Origin: Sipunculus nudus
Lineage: Eukaryota > Annelida > Sipuncula > Golfingiida > Sipunculidae
Assembly (NCBI GenBank): GCA_026874595.1
Contig: CM049319.1
Location: 20,387,601-20,451,600 of the forward strand
Reading direction: 5' to 3'
Length of the DNA stretch: 64,000 nt
A program made the position numbers and the translations under genes. The notes beneath the pieces were generated by a model, which was not told the DNA's origin, ran no database searches, and saw nothing but the letters and a program-made list of their open reading frames with translations. Of this stretch, positions 1 through 11,240 are shown piece after piece. Position 1 is the first letter of the stretch. The number at the start of each line of letters is the position of its first letter.

Positions 1-94
1 AGATTGTTCTATGTATTTATGTGTATTCAGTTTCATATTTAATCATTTATTTTGTTTTATCATGTGTTGAACCCGAGACATTATGTTTGGTCAG

Positions 95-216
95 GGTTTA
101 TGTATACCCAGGCTACAGAATACCGCGGGCAGAGGATGTCGACAAGTCAGGCTTATCTAAGACAAGCCTCAAACAGAGACAACCTCCACGTGGTCACGGA
201 TGCACATGTCACCAAG
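95..216 (+). CDS. GMC oxidoreductase, first exon in window
   Basis: Encodes [20 protein letters not shown] and on to [12 protein letters not shown], the family segment in which the substrate side of the flavoprotein meets the FAD domain. The acceptor is TTGGTCAG; the first Gly codon is split (phase 1). The donor is AAG/gtaaag after a complete Lys codon. Bases 1-94 are intron. Confidence 0.85.
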
Positions 217-3200
217 GTAAAGTACACGTGCTCGTCAGGCATAAATACACCCACACCTACACACACGTGCACCCCGTCCAAATATATAGGCCTCTGTACA
301 TATTTTTATATGCTAAAATTTTAATTGTTCTTCTTAGTTTTTATTCATACAGTGCGATATCCTACCTCTTCAAGCAAACACACACACAACATATAAATAT
401 ATATGTATATATATATATATATATATATCCCTAAACATATTTGTATATATATTGTTTAAATGATTAAATCGGAATTTTCTAATTTTATCCTTATTGACTC
501 CAAAACAGCAGTTACGTAAAACTACATTGCTGCATGAATTTGCACATTAGTTGTAATACAGCAAAGTTATAAGATAATGCTTTTGAAAAGAAGATATATA
601 TGATTTCCTTCTAGAGGTTTGAAAACGTTATAAGCAAGTTAGGTCACATTGAACTCCACAATATTTGCATGTCTGTCCCTGGTACAGATATAAGAAAATA
701 TGCACACACAGAGTATACAATGTTCTTAATAAAGGGATAGATGTATTTAAATTACCGTTGAATTAAGTATATTTCGAATTTTGTCAATTTTATATTCTCG
801 ATATTCTCCCGTCTTGCATAATATTTCAGTTTATATTCTATAGATATTGTTCAACAATAAGAGAGCAATTGGAGTGACATTTATGCGCAAAGGTGAAACC
901 AAGATGGTAAACGTCAACAAGGAGATTATTTTGTCTGCCGGGGTCATCGGGTCACCACAGATCCTGCTTCTATCAGGCGTAGGACCACAGGAAGAGCTAA
1001 AGAAGTTTAAGGTTAGGTTCAACAATGGAAGTATCGACGTATCTTTCATGCATAATCACTTCCTGGTTGTCAACATCAGAAATAAAGCAGATGATCGTAT
1101 GAAATATATTGTATGGTCAGGTTAGCTGGGGCCCATACGGATAGAGACAGTTACGGTTTGTAGAGACACAGGCGCTTGAATCCCAATAAACATGATATGT
1201 ATGGTTAGTCAAGGTATCATGATAATGAAGTATTCTAACGCGATTTCAGACATTTGGGCTTGAATATGTCCTCCTTTTCTAACAGAAAGGGAAGGCTGCT
1301 AACAGCACCTGGTTGCTTGGTATGCAGCCATTCCGTAAGCGAGGGGATCCTTAGGAAAGCCGATATGATAGTCTCGATGGATTTCTTTTTATTTTGAAAT
1401 AAGTAATTTAAATGCATAGTAATTCATATTGTCTTATTTTTAACTGTCGTGTTAACATGTTTACATATGAAAAAGGACACAGTTTTTATTCTTCAGTTTA
1501 TATAAAAGGTTATGATTTATATTTTGAAGGTTTTCAACCAATAATCAATATAGAAAAGGCATTACGTGTTACTATGAATAGATGAATACCAGTTTAAGAT
1601 TTAGTGCCGCTACCAGTGGGAAATGTGATTTTTTCTGTCTAGATATTGCGGCTCTTTATGATGAAAGACCAATAAAATGTGGATTTTAATCCGGAAGACA
1701 AAAGTAAACCTAGTTTTAAGGATCAAAACAGTAAAACATCTTATCATCGTTCAAACACAGGAATCCGCTGTTGGCAGCCTTCCCTTTTCTCTCAGAAAAG
1801 TGGGACGTATTTACGCGCAAAGGTCTGAAATTGCGTAAGAATACTTAATTATTATAATATATACCTTGACAAACCATATGTATCATATTTGTAAGGATTC
1901 AAGCGCCTGTAGTTGAGATGGTGAGCCAATGGTGTGTGCTATTTGCAGTTGTAAGTTGTCGCATGTGCTTTCATCATGTTTCAAATGACGAAATTGATCT
2001 ACTCTCCTTTTTCAAATATATAACGCTGTAATCCTGAAGGTAGCATCTATTTGGGATAAAGTTACCACTATTTCCTTGGCTGATACACTGATCACATATT
2101 GAAGCGTGCATCGACAGTTGTCTCCAGATTCAACTCTCACCTCAAAAGATAAACTAAAAAAATTGTGAAAGTCCAGGTAAATCAAAGATCTAATGTGATT
2201 ATCGAGCTTAAGGAAACCGAAACCATACAATGCAGTCAAAAACATCGTGATGGGCAAAAGCAAAAAGTTCCTACGATAACAATCGAGATTGTATTTTACT
2301 GGATGATTTGGTCCAGTGGTTAGACTGTGGAATGAATCGATGAAACACTTTTTTTTTGTTCACAACCCTTGTTTATGGTTTTCAGTGTCCTTCACCATCT
2401 ACACAAAGTCGTCAATTCAAAAGGAAGCACTAGTCCGTAAACTCTCTGATAAAAACAGTGTCCTCATTGACCTAAATCAGTTTGAAATAAAATAGAAATT
2501 AAAAATATATTAATTACCTTTCAAGTCAAAATAACTAATACCTTCATGGCTATTTTATTGACCTAAATCAGTTTGAAATACAATAGAAATTAAAAATATA
2601 TGAATTACCTTTCAAGTCAAAATAACTAATACCTTCATGGCTATTTTATCTACAGATACAAGTAGTGGCGGATCTACCGGTAGGAGAGAACTATCATGAT
2701 CATCCCTTTACGGTAGAACCAACCTTTACACTGGAGAAACCTCTGGCCGTCACAGAACAGAAGATGCAGTCCAAACTCAGCTTGATAGAGTATCTTTTAT
2801 TTGGCACGGGTAATACTTTATTAATTTGCCATTTAGATTAGACATACTTAACAATTCCATGAGTACAAAGAAAAATATCTAATATACTAAAAGCCTTTCA
2901 CAATATCCAGTGATTTTGGCATACGTAAACTAGTTTCTTTGAATACGTCTCTCACAGATACCAATTCCCTAAACTTTAAGTGAGATTCAGAGACCTAAAA
3001 TGAAATAGTTGAATTATATCTGTGAAAGAAAAACATGGTTAAGACCAAATGCAATAAAATACACCGACAAAAACGAATGATTTGACTAATGCTGTAAAAT
3101 GTATGTACATCCTACAGGAATTTTCAGTGGGAGCGGTCTTGATGCCTCCATTTTCCTCAGGTCTCCACAACAACCAGAAGAACACAAGTACCCATATATC

Positions 3201-5707
3201 CAGATACATTTGTTTTCCGTACCAATAGCGTCTGGACCCTTATCCGCAGCTATGTTCCAGAAATTCCTCAATTACAGGGAAGACGTAGGTGTTCCTCACT
3301 TACATTCATCTCTCAGGTCCATCAAGATCATACTGCAGAATATGATACCAATGCTGAATAGAAATACCAAAAAAAGGAATATGTATGCTTTAGAATCATA
3401 TTTTTAGTTCAATTACAAACGAAAAAAAAACTCTCAATTGACGTCCAGAAAGAAAGAGTAATGATGTGCTCAGCCATTCCTAACTTATAAACACTGAGGT
3501 CCTATTTGCGTTGCAGGTATTTGAGACGTTGTTTGGCGGGCGACAAAGCGCCGAGGGGTTTATTATGCCTTTAGTACTACTACATCCAGCAAACCGTGGA
3601 ACCTTGAGACTGAGCAGCAATGATCCTTTTGACTATCCGCTCATTGATGTCAACAGTTTGAAGGATCCAAGGGACCTACACATGCTGGTCACAGGTATGG
3701 TGGAAAGCAGTTATCAAAATTAAGGACAGAAAAAAAATTCTTTCTATCCTACACTCGGCGTGTATTTTCTTTGTTCTTTGTGTACCTTCAAATCCACTTG
3801 TATATCAGCCAGCTGTTCATCTGGTAAGTGACATGCAGAGTTACCAAATAAAGAAAACGCGTAGTTTATTCTTATTAGCATGGTAAATCCACCCCTCTGG
3901 TTGCCCGGGCAACATGTTCATAGCTAAGCGGGAGAGCAATGGTAAATCATGGGTATCCATAACAATGTAAGAGACAACCGAATGGAAACATATAATTCAC
4001 AAGATCACAACGTCGTTTGAAATTTCTTTACTTTTCTGTCAAGTCAGAATATGCGTGTGTGAAGTTGAGAATAACACACTTGGGGAACCGTGCGCCATAT
4101 TCATTTCTGTTATGCTCCATACTCCTTTCTATATATACTCCATAATCATTTCTGTCATGGTACATGCGCGGCTCCGACTCGCGGTGCCATGTATGTAAAG
4201 CACAGTATTTCGCTAGGCTATAAGTGTTGATAAATATGCACTTATGCCAATTCCAGCTGCTATACACAGCTTTTCGGGGTGTTTCCACACCTGGACAGGC
4301 ACATGGCCAAGAATTTGATCAACGAGAGCGATGGTTGCACCATGCGATTCCACGTTCTAATTGATCTGGTTATGATTTTGTGCCAGGTGTTACACCTGGA
4401 GATGACACTCCGAAAAATGTTGCTAATCAAAGTAGCTATTAAAGGAAGGAATAAGGATTGTACCGATTCCATAGATCTAACTTTTCATATCGCATTGATG
4501 AGCAATTGTGTGAAATATTCAAGCACGACTTAAATATCTTGACAAGAGAAATGTTTATAGTGATCAAAAATATATATTAAGCCTGTAATTAATACTGTTG
4601 TGAAAAAATTGATTTCTTATGTATTTACTGTTAGATGCACTCACGATGTTTATTTACCTGTATAATTATACTTATCATCTTGCCTTTGCCAAAGCATATT
4701 GACATGGGCGAAGGTATATAATGAACTTCAAGATGTATTTGCAGCAATGAAAGAAGTCCAGAAACTTGAGGAGACGGAAGCGTTTAAAAAGGTGGGCGCC
4801 AAATTGAATCGCCGTCACAACCCGCTGTGTACAGGTTTTACATGGGGCACCGAGGATTACTGGGCATGCGCCATACGCTCCACTTTGTTGAACTTATATC
4901 ATCCGGTTGGTACTTGTAAAATGGGCGGGGCAGATGACGTCACGGCTGTGGTAGATCCAAGACTCCGGTAAGCTACATGTAAATAGAACATGAACAGAAA
5001 TCGAGTATGAGCCTCCGTCATACATTAAATTATCTTATATGTGTTTAGCGTAAATTTTTTTCACGGTTCAACCAACTCCACGCCTGAATCACAACTAGAC
5101 AATCTCTAGAACTAAAGCGATCCCTAATAGATAAAATTGACTCATCCTATCTCGGAAGAAAGAATTGTCGCATTTTTATGGCAAAATAAGAGCTTTACAT
5201 AAAAGACATTATGATGATTGAAATGAACAAAATGAATTGCAATTTTTCCTTTCTTTTAGCCTAAACAAAATTCTATCTAAATTGTTAACAGTGAAGTTGC
5301 TAACAGACAAACTAGCCCAGGTGACACCTGACAGAGGTAAAATAAGATGTAATAGTGGCTGCAGACCCCATTTCAAGGAGGGAAATGTGGTTTCTATTCA
5401 CATGTTTATGTTATATGATGCATTCTTCCTTCATGTTAGGACATTGCTCCAGAAAAATACTTATTAAGGAGACCCTTGAATCTTTTTTAACTGTAAATAT
5501 ATAAACAATGTGCTTAAGTGTGTTTTTGCATATCTTAAGTTTCTGAGTCGAAAAAACAAATCGATTTTCAGAGTAAAAGGAATTAAAGGTCTTCGCGTCG
5601 TTGATTCATCCATATTCCCGGAAGTGACGTCAGGTAATACAAACGCACCGACAATAATGGTGGCAGAGAAGGCTTCAGATATGATAAGAGAAGATCACCA
5701 GCTGTAG
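95..5707 (+). CDS. GMC oxidoreductase (glucose/choline dehydrogenase-like), 3' part, 7 exons
   Basis: Spliced gene truncated at the left edge. Exons: 95-216, 844-1011, 2656-2809, 3118-3284, 3517-3694, 4745-4967, 5572-5707. All introns are GT..AG and the phases agree, giving 381 residues and a TAG stop. GMC enzymes are FAD-dependent oxidoreductases acting on alcohols, sugars or choline. Family marks visible: the second GMC signature around [12 protein letters not shown] (exon 2), [11 protein letters not shown] (exon 3), [10 protein letters not shown] with the expected catalytic His (exon 6), and [17 protein letters not shown] with the second active-site position as Asn (exon 7). Typical members have 550-620 residues, so about 200 N-terminal residues, including the dinucleotide-binding GxGxxG, lie outside. 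The substrate cannot be told from sequence; animal relatives include glucose and choline dehydrogenase-like proteins. No internal stop or frameshift was found in the exons, so it is probably functional. Confidence 0.93.
844..1011 (+). CDS. GMC oxidoreductase exon with second GMC signature
   Basis: Contains [20 protein letters not shown] followed by [10 protein letters not shown], a clear match to the second GMC signature (flavin-proximal loop and helix). The acceptor is TTCTATAG/ATA and the donor AAG/gttagg; both junctions are phase 0, 56 codons. Reading on past 1011 gives unrelated residues and then a stop, so the donor is well placed. Confidence 0.9.
1160..1925. repeat. Inverted-repeat (foldback/MITE-like) element in GMC intron
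   Basis: The arm at about 1168-1312 is a diverged inverted copy of the arm at about 1768-1912. Both begin, outermost, with ACAGGCGCTTGAATCC. They also share TATGTATGGTT..TCAAGGTAT, ATTTCAGACAT/CTTT and GGGAAGGCTGC.AACAGC. The central ~450 bp shows no coding potential. A clear target-site duplication was not found. The same outer 16-mer recurs inverted at about 62740. Confidence 0.72.
2469..2650 (+). repeat. 91-bp direct duplication abutting a splice acceptor
   Basis: Two adjacent copies, starting at 2469 and 2560 (GACCTAAATCAGTTTGAAAT..CTTCATGGCTATTTTAT), differ at only a few bases. The second copy runs into CTACAG, the acceptor of the exon at 2656, so the duplication includes the region expected to hold the branch point and pyrimidine tract. 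Confidence 0.88.
2656..2809 (+). CDS. GMC oxidoreductase exon 3 in window
   Basis: Encodes [18 protein letters not shown] and on to [10 protein letters not shown]. The [12 protein letters not shown] motif is typical of GMC enzymes. The acceptor is ATCTACAG/ATA (phase 0) and the donor ACGG/gtaata leaves one base (phase 1). Confidence 0.9.
3118..3284 (+). CDS. GMC oxidoreductase exon 4 in window
   Basis: Encodes [18 protein letters not shown] and on to [10 protein letters not shown], the start of the substrate-binding C-terminal part. The acceptor is TCCTACAG/GAA, completing the split Gly. The donor is GAC/gtaggt, phase 0. Confidence 0.87.
3517..3694 (+). CDS. GMC oxidoreductase exon 5 in window
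   Basis: Encodes [20 protein letters not shown], then [20 protein letters not shown] and [19 protein letters not shown]. The HPxxRGxLRLxSxDPxxxPxI pattern is a strong GMC C-terminal domain mark. The acceptor is GTTGCAG; the donor ACAG/gtatgg leaves one base (phase 1). Confidence 0.92.
4745..4967 (+). CDS. GMC oxidoreductase exon 6 in window (active-site His)
   Basis: Encodes [20 protein letters not shown] and on through [20 protein letters not shown] and [26 protein letters not shown] carries the conserved catalytic His. The acceptor is TTTGCAG/CAATG, completing the Ala codon. The donor CCG/gtaagc leaves two bases (phase 2). Confidence 0.92.
5572..5707 (+). CDS. GMC oxidoreductase terminal exon
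   Basis: Encodes [20 protein letters not shown] then [20 protein letters not shown] and EDHQL, ending TAG at 5705-5707. This is the canonical GMC C-terminus (LRVVDxSxxP...GNTNAP...AEKxSDxI). The acceptor is GATTTTCAG/A. Confidence 0.93.
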
Positions 5708-5835
5708 AAAGGTCATCAATGATTGAAAACAGTTACATAATTCATATGATAATATAATCTAGTATAAATATCAAATGCTACTGACTCTGCAATTATAATT
5801 CTGCTATATGTAAGCCGTTTATTTTTTTAATGTGC

Positions 5836-5972
5836 AATAAATGCCACTTTAATTAATAGAAATATTATTAAATACCTGATATATAGGCGAGTATAAAAAT
5901 ATTAAATGCTTATGACAGGTGTATATAATTCTGCTATATGAATGACCATATTAAATATTGATGTAAAATAAA
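5836..5972 (+). terminator. Candidate poly(A) signals of the GMC gene
   Basis: AATAAA occurs at 5836-5841 and 5967-5972, 130 and 260 bp after the stop codon. Both are on the sense strand and at ordinary 3'-UTR distance. Which one is used cannot be told. Confidence 0.55.
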
Positions 5973-6582
5973 GTTTACTATAGGGAATGAAAGATTTGTT
6001 TAATCCTTGACATAAAGGCGACGTATCTTATAATCTGTGATTTATTAAATCTTGTGGAGAAATGTTTCATGACGGATAGCCTGTACAGGGTATTGGGGAA
6101 AAAGACGAGGATTGTAAGATACTTATAGAGATTTTACTTCTGAAGCTAACTAACCCTTTTGCTAATAAAAACAGTTGCCTCCGGGTCGCTATTTTGGAAA
6201 CAGTTCACATTAATTCTACGGATCCTAAAAAAACATATATCTATATATCTGTGTTATGTCTGTGTCTGACAATTTTTACCGTTACCTGTATAATTCACAT
6301 TGTGCATTTACCATTAGATGTATAACCATATATCCGTTTAGATTTACCTTTAAATTTACTTTTGATCTCCGAACTTACCCTAATGTAATAAATACAGTGT
6401 CCTCCGGGTCCCTTTTTGTAAACAGCGATTTTTTGTTGTCAGATACTGTGAATAATATCTGATTTTGATTAACATTTAATAAAGCTTTTTTTTTATTTAG
6501 AATTTAGTTTAGAATAGACATTTACACACATACTGCTACACTCCCTGTACATTCATCAACGTTCCCACTACGTCTACCACAA

Positions 6583-6628
<46 letters not shown>

Positions 6629-8130
6629 TGTGTGTTATTTGATACTTAAAAAATAACGTGTATATGTGCCAAACTAAATGCATCCAGTGCCGCTGAAAAT
6701 GAATATATAGCGAAGATACGCTTTCACATTGTGCCGTATATAGTTATTGTTAATGAACAAAATTTGCTACTTAGTAGCGAACGTACCTGCTAGGGTAACG
6801 CTACCATGTAACTGTATATAGGACTAACGCTGTCACTTCCGAAATCATGACGCGCCAAACGATGTTTGATTGGCTAGTGATTCTGTGAATATTTGAAAAA
6901 ATTTGGAAGGCCACAGATCATGATGGGGCCATATTGCCATAGAACAATGGAATATGATGTTTGGCTTCAGATTTTAACACTAAACTACTGAATGCGGTTC
7001 CGTCTTCAGCCCATACGGTAGTAATTTGCAACATAACGGCACTCAAATTTCTCTGAGCACATCCCTGCCTTTGATCCTGCAACAAGGGGGCTATCTACAG
7101 GCGTCCCTTTTTTTTGTTGAGCAGATGTTTACGACTCGTCATTTAATTAACATGGGAAAGATGCCCTTATCAAGACAGTTTCCGTAAACAAACTTATTGC
7201 ACGGTTATGTAGTTACAGGTTAGTTTCTCACACCTTAATGACATGTGAGTTGTTTTGATTGAGCCTTGGTCTTAAACTAATTACAGGGTCAAAGCTTCCT
7301 GCACGCTTCGGCTCAGCCGTCTGTGACTGTTCGAACATGCGATATCAAGAAAGAGACATAGTGGGCCTAGATAATACTGAAATAAGCGCTTTATGAAACA
7401 ATTGATCACAACAGTTTATAGTTTCATATTAAACTGGAAAAGTTTTCAGAGAACGCAGACCTACGCCAAGTCAGCTCATTACCCTCATATGGAACTGTCA
7501 GAAAAGCTGCATTTTTTCCATTAATTAAAATATTCCCTGATCAAGAATGTTTCCGTATCAAAATTTATTCAATTTTTCCGTCGATCATTGCCGAGCTACC
7601 CTGAAGATTTCATCAAAATCCGCCAATAACTTTTTGACAAATGTTGCAAACAGACAAACATAAGAACTAAAACCCGCAAAAAACATAACCCCTGTCGCTT
7701 AGTGGAGGTTATAAACAGGTAAAGTCAAATATATTTGCAGACTAAAGATAAGCTTCCTTATATGTAAGGAATGCGGGATGCGGAAAGCGTATAAAATCGG
7801 TACATGTATTAAGATATAAAGTAGGTGAAATTCCTCATGCACGAACCCGGCGGACCCTACAGGTAGCGAATTTTTAAGTTTCCGAATGTTATCAAGGGGC
7901 ACGTATAGAAAAAATGCATGCTGCCGTGCAGGTTCATATGAATTCTCTCAACACACATTCCATATTCCACAGATAAGGAATCTTACCCGCTACTACTGAA
8001 GAAGCTAACCCTCGGAACTTGCCAAAGTCGGGTTTTTGGCGCCATCTCCCGTGAGGTTGGGGGTTTAGGGGAGCTTAAGTTATTTACTTTCTTATTAAAA
8101 CAGGGCCCAGGGCTATAAAAACAGCGACAA
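5973..8130. other. Gene-free stretch with a (TA)n run
   Basis: No exon-like ORF with homology was seen. It holds a (TA)n run at 6587-6625 and a partial copy at about 7540-7690 of the dispersed repeat described next (ATTGCCGAGCTACCCTGAAG). There are also scattered short direct repeats, such as CCTCCGGGTC near 6180 and 6403. Confidence 0.6.
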
Positions 8131-8790
8131 GCAACCGTGGCCCCTGCTTAACGTTGATGTATTGACACCTTTCAGGGAAACGGCATGTACACGTGCAATG
8201 ACGCCATTGTGCTCTGTGACGTCACGACTCTCGCCAAATATGGCTATTCGTCACCCGCTAAATGTTCCAGTGTAAGCAAATATGCAATAGACCCCTAAAA
8301 ACACCAGAGGTCATTCCGGGCTTTTTTATGCATGGATCGGCCACAAATTTAATTAACCTTTCCTTGTATCATTGCCGAGCTATCCTTTAAATAATTTCAT
8401 CAAACTCCATAAACAACGAATAATAAACAACCGTGGCCTGCCAGCCCCCTCTTAAGACCATACCTCCCCCCGCCACACGTTTAATTACTCATTGTCCTCT
8501 GTGACGTCAAGAATTGCACTCTAAATATGGCCATTTGTCACCTGCGTATACAAATATATACTTTGGAACCCCCCTCTAAAATACTAGAGCTCATCCCGGA
8601 GTTATTTTCACATTGATCGCCGCCAAAATTCAATCAATTATTCCTTGTATCATTGCCGAGCTATCCTGAAAATGTCATCAAACCCCGTTGAGGACTTTTT
8701 GTGTTTCCATGCTTAACAGACAAACCAATAAATAGATAAGCAGACAGACAAACATACGCGCCAAAAAACATAACCCCCGCCCGTACGTAA
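8131..8790 (+). repeat. Tandemly duplicated ~300-bp dispersed repeat
   Basis: Two diverged units, about 8131-8420 and 8427-8700, share ACCGTGGCC, CTCTGTGACGTCA, AAATATGGC.ATT.GTCACC and CTTGTATCATTGCCGAGCTA in the same order. A third partial copy lies at 7540-7690. The tail ACAGACAAACAT..AAAACATAACCCC is shared by the 7.6-kb and 8.7-kb copies. This pattern fits an old transposon-derived family; no coding capacity is visible. Confidence 0.75.
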
Positions 8791-8919
8791 TGAAAAAAAT
8801 ATACTACTTCACCAATGATATAGAGCGCGAAGAGGACAACCCGTGAAACCATTAAAAATACAAAAACCGCAAAATTCTTGCAGATATAAAGGCAACCACG
8901 TGCTTCAATATGTTTAATA

Positions 8920-8922
<3 letters not shown>

Positions 8923-8983
<61 letters not shown>
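8923..8983. repeat. (TA)n microsatellite
   Basis: About 30 uninterrupted TA units. Confidence 0.97.
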
Positions 8984-8986
<3 letters not shown>

Positions 8987-9625
8987 TTCATGTTACGCTG
9001 ATTTAAGTATAACTATCACATGTGCGATGCTTTTATAATTATAGGAGAATTACATATTTTATCAGGCGCTTTGAGCGGTAAAAATATATGCGTAGTATAA
9101 GAATAGATAAACAGGGACAGGGTGTGCTGATTCATTCATTTCAATACAAAGTTCAAACTCTGTGTTGCCTGATGACATCAGCTTTATTCATGTAAATCAC
9201 GTTAAAAGCCCTAATAACTTTGCAATTGCATTTAGAGGAAGGTCTCGGTTAAAAAAATATGCTACCACTTTGCAACATTAATTTTTCTACAAATGGATTA
9301 AATAGAAATGGTTTGTCTTGATATGAGTTTTTTTAAAGATCCACGGAAATATGATGATTCCCATATAAAAAGTTTATGATGAATGATATGATTACATATC
9401 CCATTTTATGCATTACACAGAATTCTTTGGGTGCGCTGCCTATATAATTGACTGGAACTTCCCAAATGAGCTTGGTATATTTTATCGGAAGCATTTCATA
9501 TTAGGATAAATGATATCACCATTGAATAAGCAATCCGGCATTATCTTAGGTCTGAAAAACACCGAAGAAGGTTAGTAATTGTATCCGCCAAAACAGAGTT
9601 TTGCGGATACTATGTTTTCAGCTGG

Positions 9626-9627
<2 letters not shown>

Positions 9628-9674
<47 letters not shown>
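9628..9674. repeat. (GCC)n microsatellite at the edge of a satellite array
   Basis: About 15 uninterrupted GCC/GGC triplets, an island of high GC in AT-rich DNA. It lies about 170 bp before the 280-bp repeat array. A poly-Gly ORF on the minus strand is a by-product. Confidence 0.95.
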
Positions 9675-9840
9675 GTAGGTGTCCGGAGAACTCCTCCGTA
9701 ACCGCTGGGCGGAATTTTCCGAAACCCGGGATTATGTTCGGGTCACATGTGAACTGCTGCGCCCCGATTTTGTTTTGACCTCTGACCTTTCCTCTGCGCT
9801 CTGCGTCCGTTTGTGCGTCTGTTTCCACACATAAACCCAC

Positions 9841-11240
9841 ATATCTCGGGAACCGTTTGACCGATCAGGAAAATTTTTTTGCACAAATGTAGCCCTCGGA
9901 GAGCTTTATAACATACACCAAAAATGGTGGCGCCACCTGCAACCATGTTTGCACAGTGTCCATCTGTTCGTCTGCCTTGGGTTAAAATCACTCATATCTC
10001 TGCAGTGACTTAACTAATTCACCTGAAATTCGGCATGCGCAAACATCCTGGATAGCTTTTCTGATTTTATGACAGGTGGCGCCACCTACATTCACGTTGA
10101 CGCTGCAGACATCCAAGCTCATATCTCGGGAACCGTTTGACCGATCAGGAAAATTCTTTTGCACAAATGTAGCCCTTGGAGAGCTTTATAACATACACCA
10201 AAAATGGTGGCGCCACCTGCAACCATGTTTGCACAGTGTCCATCTGTTCGTCTGCCTTGGGTTAAAATCACTCATATCTCTGCAGTGACTTGACTAATTC
10301 ACCTGAAATTTGGCATGCGTATACATCCTGGATAGCTTATCTGATTTTATGACAGGTGGCGCCACCTACATTCACGTTTACGCTGCAGACATCCAAGCTC
10401 ATATCTCGGGAACCGTTTGACCGATCAGGAAAATTCTTTTGCACAAATGTAGCCCTTGGAGAGCTTTATAACATACACCAAAAATGGTGCCACTACCTGC
10501 AACCATGTTTGTACAGTGTCCATCTGTTTGTCTGCCTTGGGTTAAAATCACTCATATCTCTGCAGTGACTTGACTAATTCACCTGAAATTTGGCATGCGT
10601 ATACATCCTGGATAGCTTTTCTGATTTTATGACAGGTGGCGCCACCTACATTCATGTTTACGCTGCAGACATCCAAGCTCATATCTCAGGAACCGTTTGA
10701 TTGATCAGGAAAATTTTTTTGCACAAATGTAGCCCTTGGAGAGCTTTATAACATACACCAAAAATGGTGGCGCCACCTGCAACCATGTTTGCACAGTGTC
10801 CATCTGTTCGTCTGCCTTGGGTTAAAATCACTCATATCTCTGCAGTGACTTGACTAATTCACCTGAAATTTGGCATGCGTATACATCCTGGATAGCTTAT
10901 CTGATTTTATGACAGGTGGCGCCACCTACAATCAAGTTTACGCTGCAGACATCCAAGCTCATATCTAGGGAACAGTTTGACCAATTGGGCCAAAATTTTG
11001 CATGTGTATAGTTCTCACAAAGCTCTTTATCATACGCTAAACTGGTGGCGCCACCTGCAACCCTTTTTTGCACAGCGTCCATCTGTTTGTCTGCCAAGGG
11101 CAAAAATCACTCATATACAATATAGTGGTTTGACTTATCTGCCTTAAATTTTGCATATGTATACAACTTGGACGGCTTTCTGGGTTTTTTGGTAGGTAGC
11201 GCAACCTACATACACAATTTGGCTGCAGACATCCATGCTG
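9841..11240 (+). repeat. 280-bp tandem array with GGTGGCGCCACC palindromes
   Basis: Units start at 9841, 10121, 10401 and 10681, each opening with ATATCTCGGGAACCGTTTGA or a close variant. A degraded fifth begins at 10961. Period is exactly 280 bp and neighbouring units are nearly identical. Each unit carries the perfect 12-bp palindrome GGTGGCGCCACC twice, about 150 and 130 bp apart (for example near 9923, 10077 and 10205); one site is mutated in the third unit (near 10487). ORFs of 70 aa that repeat between units are frame shadows. Confidence 0.96.

Noticed and set aside
9610-9840. Poly-Gly ORF on the minus strand
   Set aside because: Product of the (GCC)n microsatellite.
10076-10568. Repeated 70-aa ORFs beginning MAPPTFT
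   Set aside because: They are one frame of the 280-bp tandem unit, broken by a stop in every unit; no sign of selection on the protein.
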